Shown in pieces: positions 9,672 through 20,000 of a stretch of 64,000 nucleotides of DNA. The stretch is from Caryophanales bacterium (GTDB lineage Bacteria > Bacillota > Bacilli > CAJFEE01). The stretch spans positions 157,637-221,636 of the forward strand of contig JAQSYP010000005.1 of NCBI GenBank assembly GCA_029256085.1, given 5' to 3'. The translations under genes and the position numbers were made by a program. A model generated the notes under the pieces. That model saw nothing but the letters and a program-made list of their open reading frames with translations. It searched no databases and was not told the origin of the DNA. Numbering within the stretch: the first letter of the stretch is position 1; every line of letters begins with the position of its first letter.

Positions 9672-10286
9672 TTGTCTCTATTACATAGAAGAGAAGGAAT
9701 AATTATTTCAACAATAGAAGCACTGCACGAAGTAGGTATTCAAAATCTATCAACTAAAGAAATTGCGAAACGTGAAGGTGTTTCTGAAGGAACCCTTTTT
9801 CGTCATTTCAAAAATAAAACAGATATTTTATTAGCGGTATTGGAACATTTTAGCCAATACGATGATGATATTATTCAAGCGTGTATGAGTAGAAATTTAG
9901 ATCCTATAGAAACGATAAAAAATTACATGTCGACTTATGCGATATATTATCAAAATTATCCCGAAATCACCGCGATAATGCAGGCTTATAATAGTTTAAT
10001 GTCAGATGAAGAATTAGTAGATACTGTAAAAGCGATATTTTGGAAAAGATGGAACTTCTTATCTAAACTGCTTGAGGATGCAAAAGTTCAAGGAATGATT
10101 GATATAAATACGGACTCTTCAGTATTAGCAGATTTAATTGCTGGTGGGTTTAGGGAAACTTGTCTTAGATGGAGAATCGAGTCATATAGTTTCTCACTCA
10201 AAGATCGTGCAACACTTGCTGTTGAGATGATAATGCAAGCATTTACAAATGAAAATTATATTTCTGGAGGTGGAAAAGTTGTCTGA
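9672..10286 (+). CDS. TetR-family regulator heading chemosensory module A
   Basis: A 204-residue TetR/AcrR regulator. The N-terminal HTH is clear (GIQNLSTKEIAKREGVSEGT followed by LFRHFKNKTDIL); the C-terminal ligand half is helical and unassigned. I prefer the TTG at 9672 (MSLLHRREG) over the GTG at 9663: AAAGGA is only 1-3 nt from the GTG, and the same TTG is kept in the paralogue at 23226. The 3' end overlaps cheA2 by 8 nt, so this regulator is co-transcribed with and translationally coupled to chemotaxis genes, an unusual partner for TetR. It probably represses its own operon through the palindrome at 9634-9649. Confidence 0.9.
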   Translation: MSLLHRREGIIISTIEALHEVGIQNLSTKEIAKREGVSEGTLFRHFKNKTDILLAVLEHFSQYDDDIIQACMSRNLDPIETIKNYMSTYAIYYQNYPEITAIMQAYNSLMSDEELVDTVKAIFWKRWNFLSKLLEDAKVQGMIDINTDSSVLADLIAGGFRETCLRWRIESYSFSLKDRATLAVEMIMQAFTNENYISGGGKVV

Positions 10287-12306
10287 GTTTGTTAATGACC
10301 CAATGTTAGAAGCATATATTTTTGAAACTTCTCAACAAGTCGAACTACTAGAACAGTCAGTTATTAATGCAGAAAATAACGGTTCATATTCTCCAACAAT
10401 TGTAAACGAAATATTCCGTATTATGCATACAATTAAAGGCTCATCAGCAATGATGCTTTTTAACAATATTTCAACAGTTGCGCATCACACCGAAGATCTT
10501 TTCTATTTCCTTAGAGAAAATAAACCAGAACAAGTTGATGCCTCGAAACTTTGTGACTTAGTTCTTGAAGGAATTGACTTTGTAAAGCTAGAACTTGAAA
10601 AAATCAAAAACGGTGATCAACCTGATGGTAATGAAGAGCAACTTCTAGTTAAGCTTAAAGAGCACTTAGTTGAACTTAAAGAAGTCAATGGGGTTAGTAA
10701 TGTAAGTGATAAAAATTCCAAAGCGACAAAAAAGCAATTTTATATAAGTCCTAATAAATCAATTGATAATTCAAATATTAATATTTTTAAAGTAAATGTC
10801 CGTTTCCAAAGTGATTGTGAAATGGAAAATATTAGAGCATATATGATAGTGCATAACCTGCAAGATATCACGACGGATTTTCACTTCATTCCAAGCGATG
10901 TGACTGACAATAACGATAGTGCTGAAATCATAAAAAAAGATGGATTTACAGTTTACTTAAAAACTGAAAAAACTGTTGAAGAGATGACCAAGTTTTTCGA
11001 TCAGGTTGCATTTTTAGATAAATATGAATTAATTCAAATTCAAAATTCTGATGAATACGAGAATAATAGAGAAAAAAGTAATTTAGTACAAGAGAAGCAG
11101 GAAGAATCAATTGAGAAGGAAGTACATTTTACTAGTTCTCAGCAAAGCAAAATTATAAGTGTAAACGTCCAGAAACTAGACACATTAATGGATCTCGTTG
11201 GAGAGATGGTTATATCAGAGGCGATGGTAACTCAAAATCCAGATTTACGAGGATTAAATTTAGATAATTTTCAAAAGGCGGCAAGGCAACTAAGAAAAAT
11301 CACTAGTGAAATTCAAGACGTTGTAATGTCAATCCGAATGGTGCCGCTAGGACCAACATTCTTTAAGATGAACCGTATTGTCAGAGACATGAGTAAAAAC
11401 TTAAGTAAAGACACGCGACTAGAGATAATCGGTGAAGACACAGAAGTAGACAAGAACATTATTGATAACTTAGGTGACCCGTTAATGCACTTAGTTCGAA
11501 ATTCTCTTGATCACGGTATTGAGTCTGCTGACGAACGTGTGAAAAAAGGAAAGCCAAGAGAAGGAACGATTACTTTAGAAGCTCGAAATGCTGGAAGCGA
11601 AGTTCTTGTGATTATTAAAGATGACGGTAAAGGCTTGAACAAAGAGAAGATCCTTGCGAAGGCTATGGAGAATGGGTTGCTTACAAAACCAGCTGAAGAA
11701 ATGGTTGATCGCGAGATTTTTAATTTAATATTCTTACCAGGTTTTTCTACAAAAGAAGCTGTGACTGAGTATTCAGGTCGTGGCGTAGGAATGGATGTTG
11801 TAACAAAAAATATTGAGGCTGTTGGTGGCTCAATTCATGTAGAAAGCATAGAAAATGAAGGTTCTACTTTTACGATTAAAATTCCACTAACACTTGCAAT
11901 AATAGATGGAATGAATATAAAGGTCGGAGAATCTAGATATACACTTCCGATAACATCAATCAAAGAATCGTTTAGACCAAAGGAAGACGAAGTATTTAAA
12001 GATCCGAGTGGTAATGAAATGATAATGATAAGAGGTGGATGTTATCCGGTTCGTAGGCTGAATGAGTTTTATAAAGTAAAAACTGACATTACTGACCTAC
12101 ATAAAGGTATTTTAATAATGGTTGAGCATGAACATAGAGCTACTTGTTTGTTCGTTGACGAACTAATAGGGGAGCAACAAGTAGTGGTAAAGGCATTGCC
12201 TGATTATATTAAAAAAATTAAGAAAATCCAAGGGGTTGCAGGATGCACGCTACTTGGAGATGGAAGTATTAGTTTAATTTTAGATGTTGATGGCTTAACA
12301 CAGTAA
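10279..12306 (+). CDS. cheA: Chemotaxis histidine kinase CheA (copy 2)
   Basis: A 675-residue CheA with the same five-domain order as copy 1: P1 with His50 in HTIKGSS, P2-like docking domain (MENIRAYMIVHNLQDI), P3, P4 ATPase (HLVRNSLDHGIE, DDGKGL, GRGVGMDVV) and P5. Differences are concentrated in the linker between P2 and P3 (about 265-290), as expected for diverging paralogues. The TTG start has GGAGG 8 nt upstream and lies inside the last codons of tetR1; the longer frame from 10249 would extend further into that gene. It is followed by cheW2 and mcp2. Confidence 0.95.
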   Translation: MSEFVNDPMLEAYIFETSQQVELLEQSVINAENNGSYSPTIVNEIFRIMHTIKGSSAMMLFNNISTVAHHTEDLFYFLRENKPEQVDASKLCDLVLEGIDFVKLELEKIKNGDQPDGNEEQLLVKLKEHLVELKEVNGVSNVSDKNSKATKKQFYISPNKSIDNSNINIFKVNVRFQSDCEMENIRAYMIVHNLQDITTDFHFIPSDVTDNNDSAEIIKKDGFTVYLKTEKTVEEMTKFFDQVAFLDKYELIQIQNSDEYENNREKSNLVQEKQEESIEKEVHFTSSQQSKIISVNVQKLDTLMDLVGEMVISEAMVTQNPDLRGLNLDNFQKAARQLRKITSEIQDVVMSIRMVPLGPTFFKMNRIVRDMSKNLSKDTRLEIIGEDTEVDKNIIDNLGDPLMHLVRNSLDHGIESADERVKKGKPREGTITLEARNAGSEVLVIIKDDGKGLNKEKILAKAMENGLLTKPAEEMVDREIFNLIFLPGFSTKEAVTEYSGRGVGMDVVTKNIEAVGGSIHVESIENEGSTFTIKIPLTLAIIDGMNIKVGESRYTLPITSIKESFRPKEDEVFKDPSGNEMIMIRGGCYPVRRLNEFYKVKTDITDLHKGILIMVEHEHRATCLFVDELIGEQQVVVKALPDYIKKIKKIQGVAGCTLLGDGSISLILDVDGLTQ

Positions 12307-12326
12307 TTTGTAGGAGGAGGAGAAAG

Positions 12327-12821
12327 ATGTCAGAAGTAACTAATGATATATTAGTAGATCAAGAAGAAGATACGCAAAAAGGTAAGTTTTTGACATTCAT
12401 ACTTGGTAATGAAAGTTATGGACTTGAAATTAAATTTGTAACTGAAATAATTGGCATTCAAGCAATAACAGTTGTACCAGAACTTCCAGATTATATAAAA
12501 GGAATAATTAATCTGAGAGGCAAAATTATACCTGTAATGGATGTAAGATTAAGATTTAAAAAGCCTGAAATTGAATACAACGACAGAACATGTGTAATTG
12601 TAATTGAAATAAGAGGCGTTTCTATTGGGATGATAGTTGATAGCGTTTCTGAAGTACTAGTGATTCCTGATACTGAAATTGTACAACCACCAGAAATGGG
12701 TAAGGGAAGCAACAAATACATTAAAGGAATAGGTAAAGTAGATAATGAAGTAAAACTATTACTAGATTGCGTAAAGTTATTAAATGATGAAGAAACAGAA
12801 AATCTAGGAAACTTACAATAA
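12327..12821 (+). CDS. cheW: Chemotaxis coupling protein CheW (copy 2)
   Basis: A 164-residue CheW, paralogous along its whole length to the copy at 7094. It keeps both subdomains and the hinge KKPEIEYND. Typical stretches are FILGNESYGLEI, YIKGIINLRGKIIPVMDVRL and IVDSVSEVLVIPD. It should couple CheA2 (and possibly CheA1) to receptors. The ATG follows AGGAGGAGG; the gaps to cheA2 (20 nt) and mcp2 (16 nt) indicate one operon. Confidence 0.95.
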   Translation: MSEVTNDILVDQEEDTQKGKFLTFILGNESYGLEIKFVTEIIGIQAITVVPELPDYIKGIINLRGKIIPVMDVRLRFKKPEIEYNDRTCVIVIEIRGVSIGMIVDSVSEVLVIPDTEIVQPPEMGKGSNKYIKGIGKVDNEVKLLLDCVKLLNDEETENLGNLQ

Positions 12822-12837
12822 TAAGGAGGAAACCTAA

Positions 12838-14556
12838 ATGTCTTGGTTTCGTAATTTAAAAATAAGAGTAAAATTAATTTCTTGCTTTATCGTACTTGCA
12901 ATAATAACGGGTGTTGTAGGGTTTATAGGTATAAACTCAATGAGCACTATTAATAAGAATAGTGATACTTTGTATAAAGGATATGCTGTACCAGCTTTAA
13001 ACTTATCAAAAATCCAAACAGGGTTGCAAAATGTTCGTGCCAATCATCTACTTGCACTCTATGATAATAGTAATGCAAATCTACAAACAAGAATTGATGA
13101 AATACAAAAAAATGTTGATTCAAATAATGAATTATTAAAAAAATATGAGACAACTATTACAGAAGAAGAAGATCAAGCTTTATATAATAAGGTAATGGAA
13201 AGTTTAGATACGTATAGAAATGAGCGTAATAAGAACTTCGATTTAATAAAAGCAGGTAAGAATGCTCAAGCATTAGCAGAGTTAGCTCCAGTTACTGATG
13301 CTCGAGTAAAGCTAGATGAAAATCTTCAAACTTTAATTGAGTATAATAACACGCAGGCTTCAAACTATTTAAAAACAAGCAACGAGGATTTCAAGTCTCA
13401 AACAACAATAATGATTTCTGTAATTGCAATAGGTATTATTTTAGCTATTGTGCTTGGTTTTATAGTAGCTAGTATAATTAGTAAACCTATTAATAGTTTA
13501 GTAGGTGTTGCAAATAAAATAGCAGATGGTGACCTAGACGTAGAAGTAGACGTCGATTCAAAAGATGAGGTAGGAATATTAGGTCAAGCATTCCGTCGTA
13601 TGACTAATAATATAAATGATGTAATGGTAAACATTAATTCAGCTTCAGAACAAGTAGCTTCAGGATCTAAACAAGTTTCAGATTCAAGTATGGCTTTATC
13701 TCAAGGAGCAACAGAACAGGCAAGCTCGATTGAACAACTAACAGTATCCATAGAAGAAATTTCATCACAAACTAACAATAATGCTAAAAATGCAGCTCAA
13801 GCAAATGAATTAGCTGAAATGGCTAAGAAAGATGCAGTTCAAGGTAACGAACGTATGTCACAAATGTTAAGTGCTATGGCAGACATTAACGAATCTTCTA
13901 GCAACATTTCAAAGATTATTAAAGTAATAGATGAGATTGCCTTCCAAACTAATATTCTAGCATTAAACGCTGCGGTTGAAGCAGCGCGCGCAGGTCAACA
14001 CGGGAAAGGTTTCGCAGTAGTTGCTGAGGAAGTTCGTAACCTTGCTGCAAGAAGTGCAAATGCAGCTAAAGAAACAACTACAATGATTGAAGGATCAATC
14101 AAAAAAGTTGAAGATGGGACAAAAATCGCGAACGAAACTGCACAAGCATTGAATATGATAGTAGATGGAGTAACAAAAGCAGCGACACTAGTAAACGATA
14201 TTGCTGTAGCATCTAATGAACAAGCTTCAGGAATCTCGCAAATTACACAAGGAATTGCTCAAGTTTCAGAAGTAACTCAAACAAACTCAGCGACATCAGA
14301 AGAAAGCGCAGCAGCTAGTGAAGAACTTTCAAGTCAAGCTGAACTATTAAGTGAAATGGTTAGAAAATTTAAGTTAAAGCGTTCAAATAGTTCTTTCTCT
14401 AGAAAAGAAGATATAAATCCAGAAGTATTAAGAATGATAGAAAGAATGGGCAGTCAAGAAAAGCCAGTATCATACGTTGTAGATACTAAAAATCAAGTTG
14501 CATCATCAAAGACAATAGACTTAAGCTTAAGCGATAAAGATTTTGGTAAATACTAA
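12838..14556 (+). CDS. Chemoreceptor 2 with 4HB sensor and tether-like tail
   Basis: A 572-residue receptor with TM1 (about 13-33), 4HB sensor (about 35-188), TM2 (about 190-212), HAMP and a signalling domain nearly identical to receptor 1 around the tip. The sensor helices differ clearly from receptor 1 (for instance [20 protein letters not shown]), so it may respond to another cue. After the last signalling helix a linker of roughly 45 residues ends in DFGKY, matching EFGKY of receptor 1. Being in the same module as cheR, cheB and cheD, it is the likeliest substrate for them. It ends tetR1-cheA2-cheW2-mcp2, closed by a terminator. Confidence 0.93.
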   Translation: MSWFRNLKIRVKLISCFIVLAIITGVVGFIGINSMSTINKNSDTLYKGYAVPALNLSKIQTGLQNVRANHLLALYDNSNANLQTRIDEIQKNVDSNNELLKKYETTITEEEDQALYNKVMESLDTYRNERNKNFDLIKAGKNAQALAELAPVTDARVKLDENLQTLIEYNNTQASNYLKTSNEDFKSQTTIMISVIAIGIILAIVLGFIVASIISKPINSLVGVANKIADGDLDVEVDVDSKDEVGILGQAFRRMTNNINDVMVNINSASEQVASGSKQVSDSSMALSQGATEQASSIEQLTVSIEEISSQTNNNAKNAAQANELAEMAKKDAVQGNERMSQMLSAMADINESSSNISKIIKVIDEIAFQTNILALNAAVEAARAGQHGKGFAVVAEEVRNLAARSANAAKETTTMIEGSIKKVEDGTKIANETAQALNMIVDGVTKAATLVNDIAVASNEQASGISQITQGIAQVSEVTQTNSATSEESAAASEELSSQAELLSEMVRKFKLKRSNSSFSRKEDINPEVLRMIERMGSQEKPVSYVVDTKNQVASSKTIDLSLSDKDFGKY

Positions 14557-14570
14557 GTATTCAATATTGG

Positions 14571-14598
14571 AGAGAGTATCTATGATACTCTCTTTGAT
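14571..14598 (+). terminator. Terminator after mcp2
   Basis: Stem AGAGAGTATC / GATACTCTCT with loop TAT, followed by TTGATTT. The T tract is short, so some read-through into cheR is possible. Confidence 0.65.
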
Positions 14599-14607
14599 TT
14601 AGCTAAT

Positions 14608-14713
14608 AAGAAAGTATAAACTACTGCGCAGTTCATACTTTCTTAACGCATAAGTGCAACTACGGCTCTGCCATCGCTTTAAAAAGCAATGGCAATCGCC
14701 AAGTTTTCTTTAA
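14608..14713. repeat. Family B palindromic repeat, copy 1
   Basis: About 105 bp shared with 36262-36360. It opens with the inverted pair AAGTATAAACT / AGTTCATACTT, continues with ACGCATAAGTGCA and CTACGGCTCTG, and closes with GGCAATCGCC followed by AGTTTTCTTT. It separates mcp2 from cheR and contains no open frame of interest. Confidence 0.8.
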
Positions 14714-14727
14714 GGTGAGGTGTTTTT

Positions 14728-15549
14728 GTGGCAGTTATTACGGATAAAGAATTTAAACAGCTAGCAGAATATATTGAGAAGAATTACGGGATTCATCTAA
14801 AGGATGAAAAGAAGACATTAGTTGCCGGAAGGTTACACAATGTTTTAGTTGAAAATAACTTTAAAACATTTTCGGAGTATTATGAATACCTTATTTCCGA
14901 CAAGACAAACGAAGCCGTAACGACACTCATAAATAAAATAACAACAAATCACACCTTTTTTATGCGGGAAGTTGATCATTTCAATTATTTAAAAGATCAT
15001 GTGCTACCTTATCTTCAAGATACTATCAAAGATAAAGACTTAAGAATCTGGAGTGCAGGATGTTCATCTGGGCAAGAACCATATACTTTAGCAATGATAG
15101 TAAACGACTTCTTTGGAAAAGAAAAAGTGTGGTGGGATACTAAAATACTAGCAACCGATATTTCTGATAGAGTTCTAGAAATAGCTAAAACTGGTGAATA
15201 TCCAAATTCTGAAATATCAACAGTTCCTCCTATGTGGAAAACAAATTATTTTAAAAAGTTAAATGAAGAAAAGAGTCAAGTGGTTACTAAAATACGTGAT
15301 GAAGTAATTTTCCGGAAATTTAATTTAATGGAGAGAAGCTTTCCCTTCAAACGCAAATTTCACGTTATTTTCTGTAGAAACGTTATGATATATTTCGATA
15401 ATAAAACTAAAGATGAGTTAGTAAACAAGTACTATGATAATTTGGAACCAGGTGGATATTTATTTATTGGACATTCTGAATCGCTTAATCGTGAGACAAC
15501 AAAATTTAAATATATTATGCCAGCGGTTTATCGCAAAGAAATAAGATAA
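14728..15549 (+). CDS. cheR: Chemoreceptor glutamate methyltransferase CheR
   Basis: A 273-residue CheR: helical N-terminal domain (about 1-75; TTNHTFFMRE follows), SAM-binding fold with SAGCSSGQEPYTLAM (about 108-122), ATDISDRVLEIAKTGEY, and FHVIFCRNVMIYFD. It methylates receptor glutamates using S-adenosylmethionine. The subdomain between about 155 and 200 is where enterobacterial-type CheR proteins bind a receptor pentapeptide; I cannot decide by eye whether this one is the binding type. GTG start behind AAGGTGAGG. It begins the run cheR-cheB-cheD-kinase-receiver-cheY-HTH. Confidence 0.95.
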   Translation: MAVITDKEFKQLAEYIEKNYGIHLKDEKKTLVAGRLHNVLVENNFKTFSEYYEYLISDKTNEAVTTLINKITTNHTFFMREVDHFNYLKDHVLPYLQDTIKDKDLRIWSAGCSSGQEPYTLAMIVNDFFGKEKVWWDTKILATDISDRVLEIAKTGEYPNSEISTVPPMWKTNYFKKLNEEKSQVVTKIRDEVIFRKFNLMERSFPFKRKFHVIFCRNVMIYFDNKTKDELVNKYYDNLEPGGYLFIGHSESLNRETTKFKYIMPAVYRKEIR

Positions 15550-15575
15550 TTACTTCAGAAAAAGAGTTGATTTAC

Positions 15576-16595
15576 ATGGTAACGAAAAAAATTAGAGTAC
15601 TAGTTGTCGATGACAGTCATGTGTATAGAGAAGTTATTTCGAGGGGTATTTCTTCAAATCCACTTATCGAAGTTGTAGCTACAGCAAACGATCCTTTCGA
15701 TGCTAGAGATAAAATTCTAAAATACAACCCAGATGTTATGACGTGCGATATTGAAATGCCAAAAATGAATGGAATTGAATTTATTAAGAGGCTTCTACCA
15801 CAATATCCAATACCAGTAATCATAGTAAGTTCTGTTAGTGAAGCAGTTCTAGATGCAATTAATGCAGGTGCTGTAGAGTTTGTTTCAAAACCAAATATGC
15901 AAAAAACAAAAAGTGTCGAAGATTTTTTACTAGAACTAATAGCGAAAATTAAAATTGCTTCTGAAGCAAGAATTATAAAAGAAAAAGTATTAAATAGTCA
16001 TGTTAAACAAGAAACATTTGTTAAAACAAGTGAAAAAATTATTGCAATAGGATCGTCAACAGGTGGAACTGAAGCCCTAAACAGTATTTTGAAAAATCTT
16101 CCTAAAACGGTGCCAGGAATTGTTATAGTTCAACATATACCACCCGAATTCTCAAAAATGTTAGCAAACAGATTCGATCAGCAAACTCATTTTGAAGTAA
16201 AAGAAGCTGTAACAGGTGATATCGTTGAACCAGGAAAAGTGTTTATTGCGCCCGGTGACCAACATATGAAGATTATTAAAGATGGGGACGTTTATAAACT
16301 TAGATGTTTCAATGGTGAAAAGGTCAATGGACATTGCCCATCTGTCGACGTACTTTTTGAATCGGTAGCAAAAGAAGTCGGTAATAAGGCAATTGGAGTC
16401 ATCCTAACTGGAATGGGTTACGATGGGGCAAAAGGTTTATTACAGATGAGACGTAAAGGTGCAAGGACTATAGGTCAAAATGAAGCATCATCTGTAGTGT
16501 ATGGCATGCCTAAAGCTGCATTTAATATTGGTGCAGTCGAAAGACAAGGAGCATTAGAAAATATTCCTGGTTTAATAATACAATCCTTAAAATAG
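15576..16595 (+). CDS. cheB: Chemotaxis response regulator and receptor methylesterase/deamidase CheB
   Basis: A 339-residue CheB. N-terminal receiver (about 1-120) with VVDDSHVYRE and phosphoacceptor Asp in MTCDIEMPKMNG; C-terminal esterase (about 150-335) with the catalytic Ser in GSSTGG, His in VQHIPPEF and Asp in GMGYDGAKG. Phosphorylation by CheA activates demethylation of receptors. The ribosome site is weak (AAAGAG); I chose the ATG at 15576 over the TTG at 15567. It sits 26 nt after cheR and 13 nt before cheD. Confidence 0.95.
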   Translation: MVTKKIRVLVVDDSHVYREVISRGISSNPLIEVVATANDPFDARDKILKYNPDVMTCDIEMPKMNGIEFIKRLLPQYPIPVIIVSSVSEAVLDAINAGAVEFVSKPNMQKTKSVEDFLLELIAKIKIASEARIIKEKVLNSHVKQETFVKTSEKIIAIGSSTGGTEALNSILKNLPKTVPGIVIVQHIPPEFSKMLANRFDQQTHFEVKEAVTGDIVEPGKVFIAPGDQHMKIIKDGDVYKLRCFNGEKVNGHCPSVDVLFESVAKEVGNKAIGVILTGMGYDGAKGLLQMRRKGARTIGQNEASSVVYGMPKAAFNIGAVERQGALENIPGLIIQSLK

Positions 16596-16608
16596 TTGGG
16601 GTAAATAT

Positions 16609-17079
16609 ATGGAAATAGTTATTGGACTAGGAGAAATAGCAACTTCTAATAATACTGAAGATGTCATAAAAACATATGCTTTGGCGTCTTGTGTTGGTGT
16701 TACTGTTTATTCCCCACTGAAAAAAGTAGGTGGAATGATTCATATAGTATTACCTAAACCTTTAGATAATCAAGTTGTAAACATTAAGCAAGGTTACTAT
16801 GCTTCAACAGGAATCAGGGAACTTTTAAGGCAGATATCTTCAAAGTACGGATGTCTTAATAGTGAACTTGTAGTAAATATCTTTGGAGGCTCCTATTCAG
16901 AAGGTAGCAAAGATATATTTAAAGTAGGAAAGAGAAATCTAGAAGAAACTTATAAAGTGCTAGACAGCATGAACATTAATTATACTTCTGTTGATGTTGG
17001 GGATATGTACAGTAGAACAATTCAACTAGAAATTAAAACAGGTAATGTCGAAATTACACGTCAACCTATGAAGCTATAA
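16609..17079 (+). CDS. cheD: Chemoreceptor glutamine deamidase CheD
   Basis: A 156-residue CheD that deamidates receptor glutamines to create methylation sites. The catalytic Cys in [10 protein letters not shown] and His in GGMIHIVLP are present, as is the FGGS motif ([11 protein letters not shown]). In B. subtilis CheD also works with CheC, but no cheC is in this window, so its partner must lie elsewhere or be absent. It is followed 13 nt later by the hybrid kinase, which places that kinase in an adaptation-gene operon. Confidence 0.95.
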   Translation: MEIVIGLGEIATSNNTEDVIKTYALASCVGVTVYSPLKKVGGMIHIVLPKPLDNQVVNIKQGYYASTGIRELLRQISSKYGCLNSELVVNIFGGSYSEGSKDIFKVGKRNLEETYKVLDSMNINYTSVDVGDMYSRTIQLEIKTGNVEITRQPMKL

Positions 17080-17092
17080 AGGAGAACTGTTA

Positions 17093-20000
17093 ATGATTAA
17101 TAATCAGATTAATAATATGATGAATCCGTCTTCATTAACTATGATTCTATCTAGCATTGGTGATGGTGTAATAGTTACTGATAATGATGGACGAATTATA
17201 TTCATAAATCCTAAAGCTGTTGAGCTTACAAATTGGACTTTTGAAGAAGCTATTGGAAAAGAATTTAGCAGTATTTTTGCAGTATATAATTTTGAAACAG
17301 AAGAAAAATGTTTAGATTCTGTAAAATGGGTGTTAGAGAACGACGTATCGACGGGCTTAGAAGATAACTCAATTCTTATTACAAAGAATAATATAAAAAG
17401 ATTCATTTCCGCTAACATTTCACCAATCAAAGAACTTAATGATCGAACAGCGGGTGTTGTAGTTGTTTTCCGTGATATTCATAAGATAAAGGAAATGGAA
17501 ATAGCATTAAAAAATGAAGAGGAAAATTTTAAAAATATTTTTGACTCATCACCAGTGGGTATCATAATTGTAGATAAAAATCATGTTATCCAAAAAACAA
17601 ATGATACTGCATTAGAGTATGTTAATGGTAATAAAGATGAAGTTTTTAATCAGTTGTTTGGAAATGGGATCGGATGTCAAAATAGTTTAGATGATGAGCG
17701 TGGATGTTCATTTGGTCGAAATTGCAAGGGATGCCAAATTAGGAATGCAATTTCGAAAGCAATTCATAAAGGGGTTTCGACTAAAAACTTAATCTTTTCA
17801 AAACTTATAAAACGCAGAAGTTCATTGAAGGAAATTTGGTTTAAAGCAAGTACAATTCCGAAAATAATAGACGGCACAATTCATGTGATTGTTGTTTTAA
17901 TAGATATAACTGAGAGTAAGATCGCAGAGCTTGAGATAACTCAGTCACGTGATTACTATCTCAGTATTCTTGAGAATTTTCCAAATATGACTTGGGTAAC
18001 AGACAAGGCTGGATTGGTAGTGTATCTCGACAAAAGATGGACAAATTTTTCAGGAATACCATTTGAAGAAAGCCTTGGAAATGGTTGGTTGAATAATGCT
18101 CATCCTGATGATCAACGAGAAGTTATCAAAGTACATGAAGCTGCAATAAAAAATCAACAACCATACGAAATTGAAATTAGATTTTTGAATAAGGAAGGAA
18201 CTTACCGTTGGTTCCATTGTATTAATCGTCCTCTTTACGATAAATCAAACAATTTTAATGGATTAATTGGTATGGGGTCAGACATTACAGATAAAAAGTT
18301 ATTTCAAGAAGGATTAAATAGATATCAAATTTTATCTAAACGAACAAATGAATTAATTATTTTCTTCGATGCTAACGGTAAAATAGTAGATTGCAACGAG
18401 GCTGCTCTTCAAAAATACGAGTATACAAGAGAAGAATTCACAAAGCTTTATGCAAAAGATTTAAGAAAAGATACTACGTTAGTAGAAGACCATATGAGAA
18501 AGGCAATAACGGAAGGGTTGTTTGTTGAGACTGAACATATTTCTAAAAGCGGTAAAACCTTTCCTGTTGAATTAAGTTCACAAGGGGCTGAATTTGAAGG
18601 GAAGAAAGGGATTGTCAGTATCATTCGGGACATCACGGAAAGAAAACAAATTCAAAAATCAATTCAAGAACGTGAAGAAAAATTTAGGCAAATTTTTGAA
18701 AACTCAACTGATGGATTAGTGTTAATAGAACCACCTGATGCTGGCAATCTAGGGAAAATTATTGAAATCAATCAAAGTGCATGCAACATTTTTGGTTATA
18801 CAAAAGAGGGTATTATTAAAAATAGTCCATACCACTTGGTAGAGATAAGCACCGCTAGTTCTGAAGAAAGTAATAATGTAGATAGTCAGAACAAATTTGA
18901 AACGAAATGTAGAACTAATGATAATAGAATTATAGATGTCGAGATTACTAATCATTTGTTTGAATTGAATGGCAAAACAGTTGTATTGAAGATCGTACGA
19001 GATGTAACTGAAAAAAGGCAAACAGATGCAGTAATTATGGAAAATAAGTTGAAGTACCAGTCTTTATTTTTAAACATGAAAGATGGATTTGCATTATTTA
19101 AAATTATAAAAGATTTCGATGGAATGCCGGTTAATCTAGAATATTTAGAAGTAAATTCAGCGTATGAAAAGATCTTTAACGTCATGTGGATAAACTTAAC
19201 TGGTATGCTCCTATCAGAACACATTCCAAATGATAAAAAGAGATTACTAGAAATTATAAGAAATTTATATAAAAAAGATAAAAAGCTTAGAAATCTAAAT
19301 ATAGGAGAATACTTCTCTGAAGATTTAGGAAAGTGGTTTTCTATATCAGCATATAAACCTGCAATTGGGCACCTTGCAATGATAGTAAAAGATATTACGA
19401 TAGAAAAATTAGCTCAATTTAAATTAAAGCAAAGTGAAGAGAAGTATCATTCACTATTTTTAAATATGCATGGTGGCTTTGCATACTGTAAAGCAATAAA
19501 GGACTCTGATGGGATTTTAATTGATCTAGAGTTTGTCGAAGTAAATAAACCATTTGAGATGCTTACAAAATTGAATAAAAATAAAATTATAGGTAGTACA
19601 CTATTTGGTTTATTCCCAGATGTAAATGAGGTAAAAATCTATTTAACACTATGTGACGATATTGCCTCGAACCCAGGGGATAGAACAGAATTTGAAATGT
19701 ACTTTAAAGAAAGTAAGATTTGGCAATCAGTTTCACTTTATAGTCCTGAGAAAAACTATATTGCATTTATAATGCGTGATATAACAGAAAAGAAAATTTC
19801 AGAAATTAGTTTAAAACAGGCTAAGGAAGAAGCTGAATATGCTAACCGAGTAAAAAGTGAGTTCCTTGCAAACATGAGTCATGAGATCAGAACACCGCTA
19901 AACGGAATGATGGGTATGATAGATCTCACTCTTTTATCTGACTTAAACCCTGACCAACATGAGAACTTGCAAACTGCTAAAACTTGTGCTAGCTCATTAT

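Noticed and set aside
14608..14727. Riboswitch in front of cheR
   Set aside because: The structured sequence is family B repeat, found also at 36262-36360 in another context, and does not match a riboswitch class known to me.
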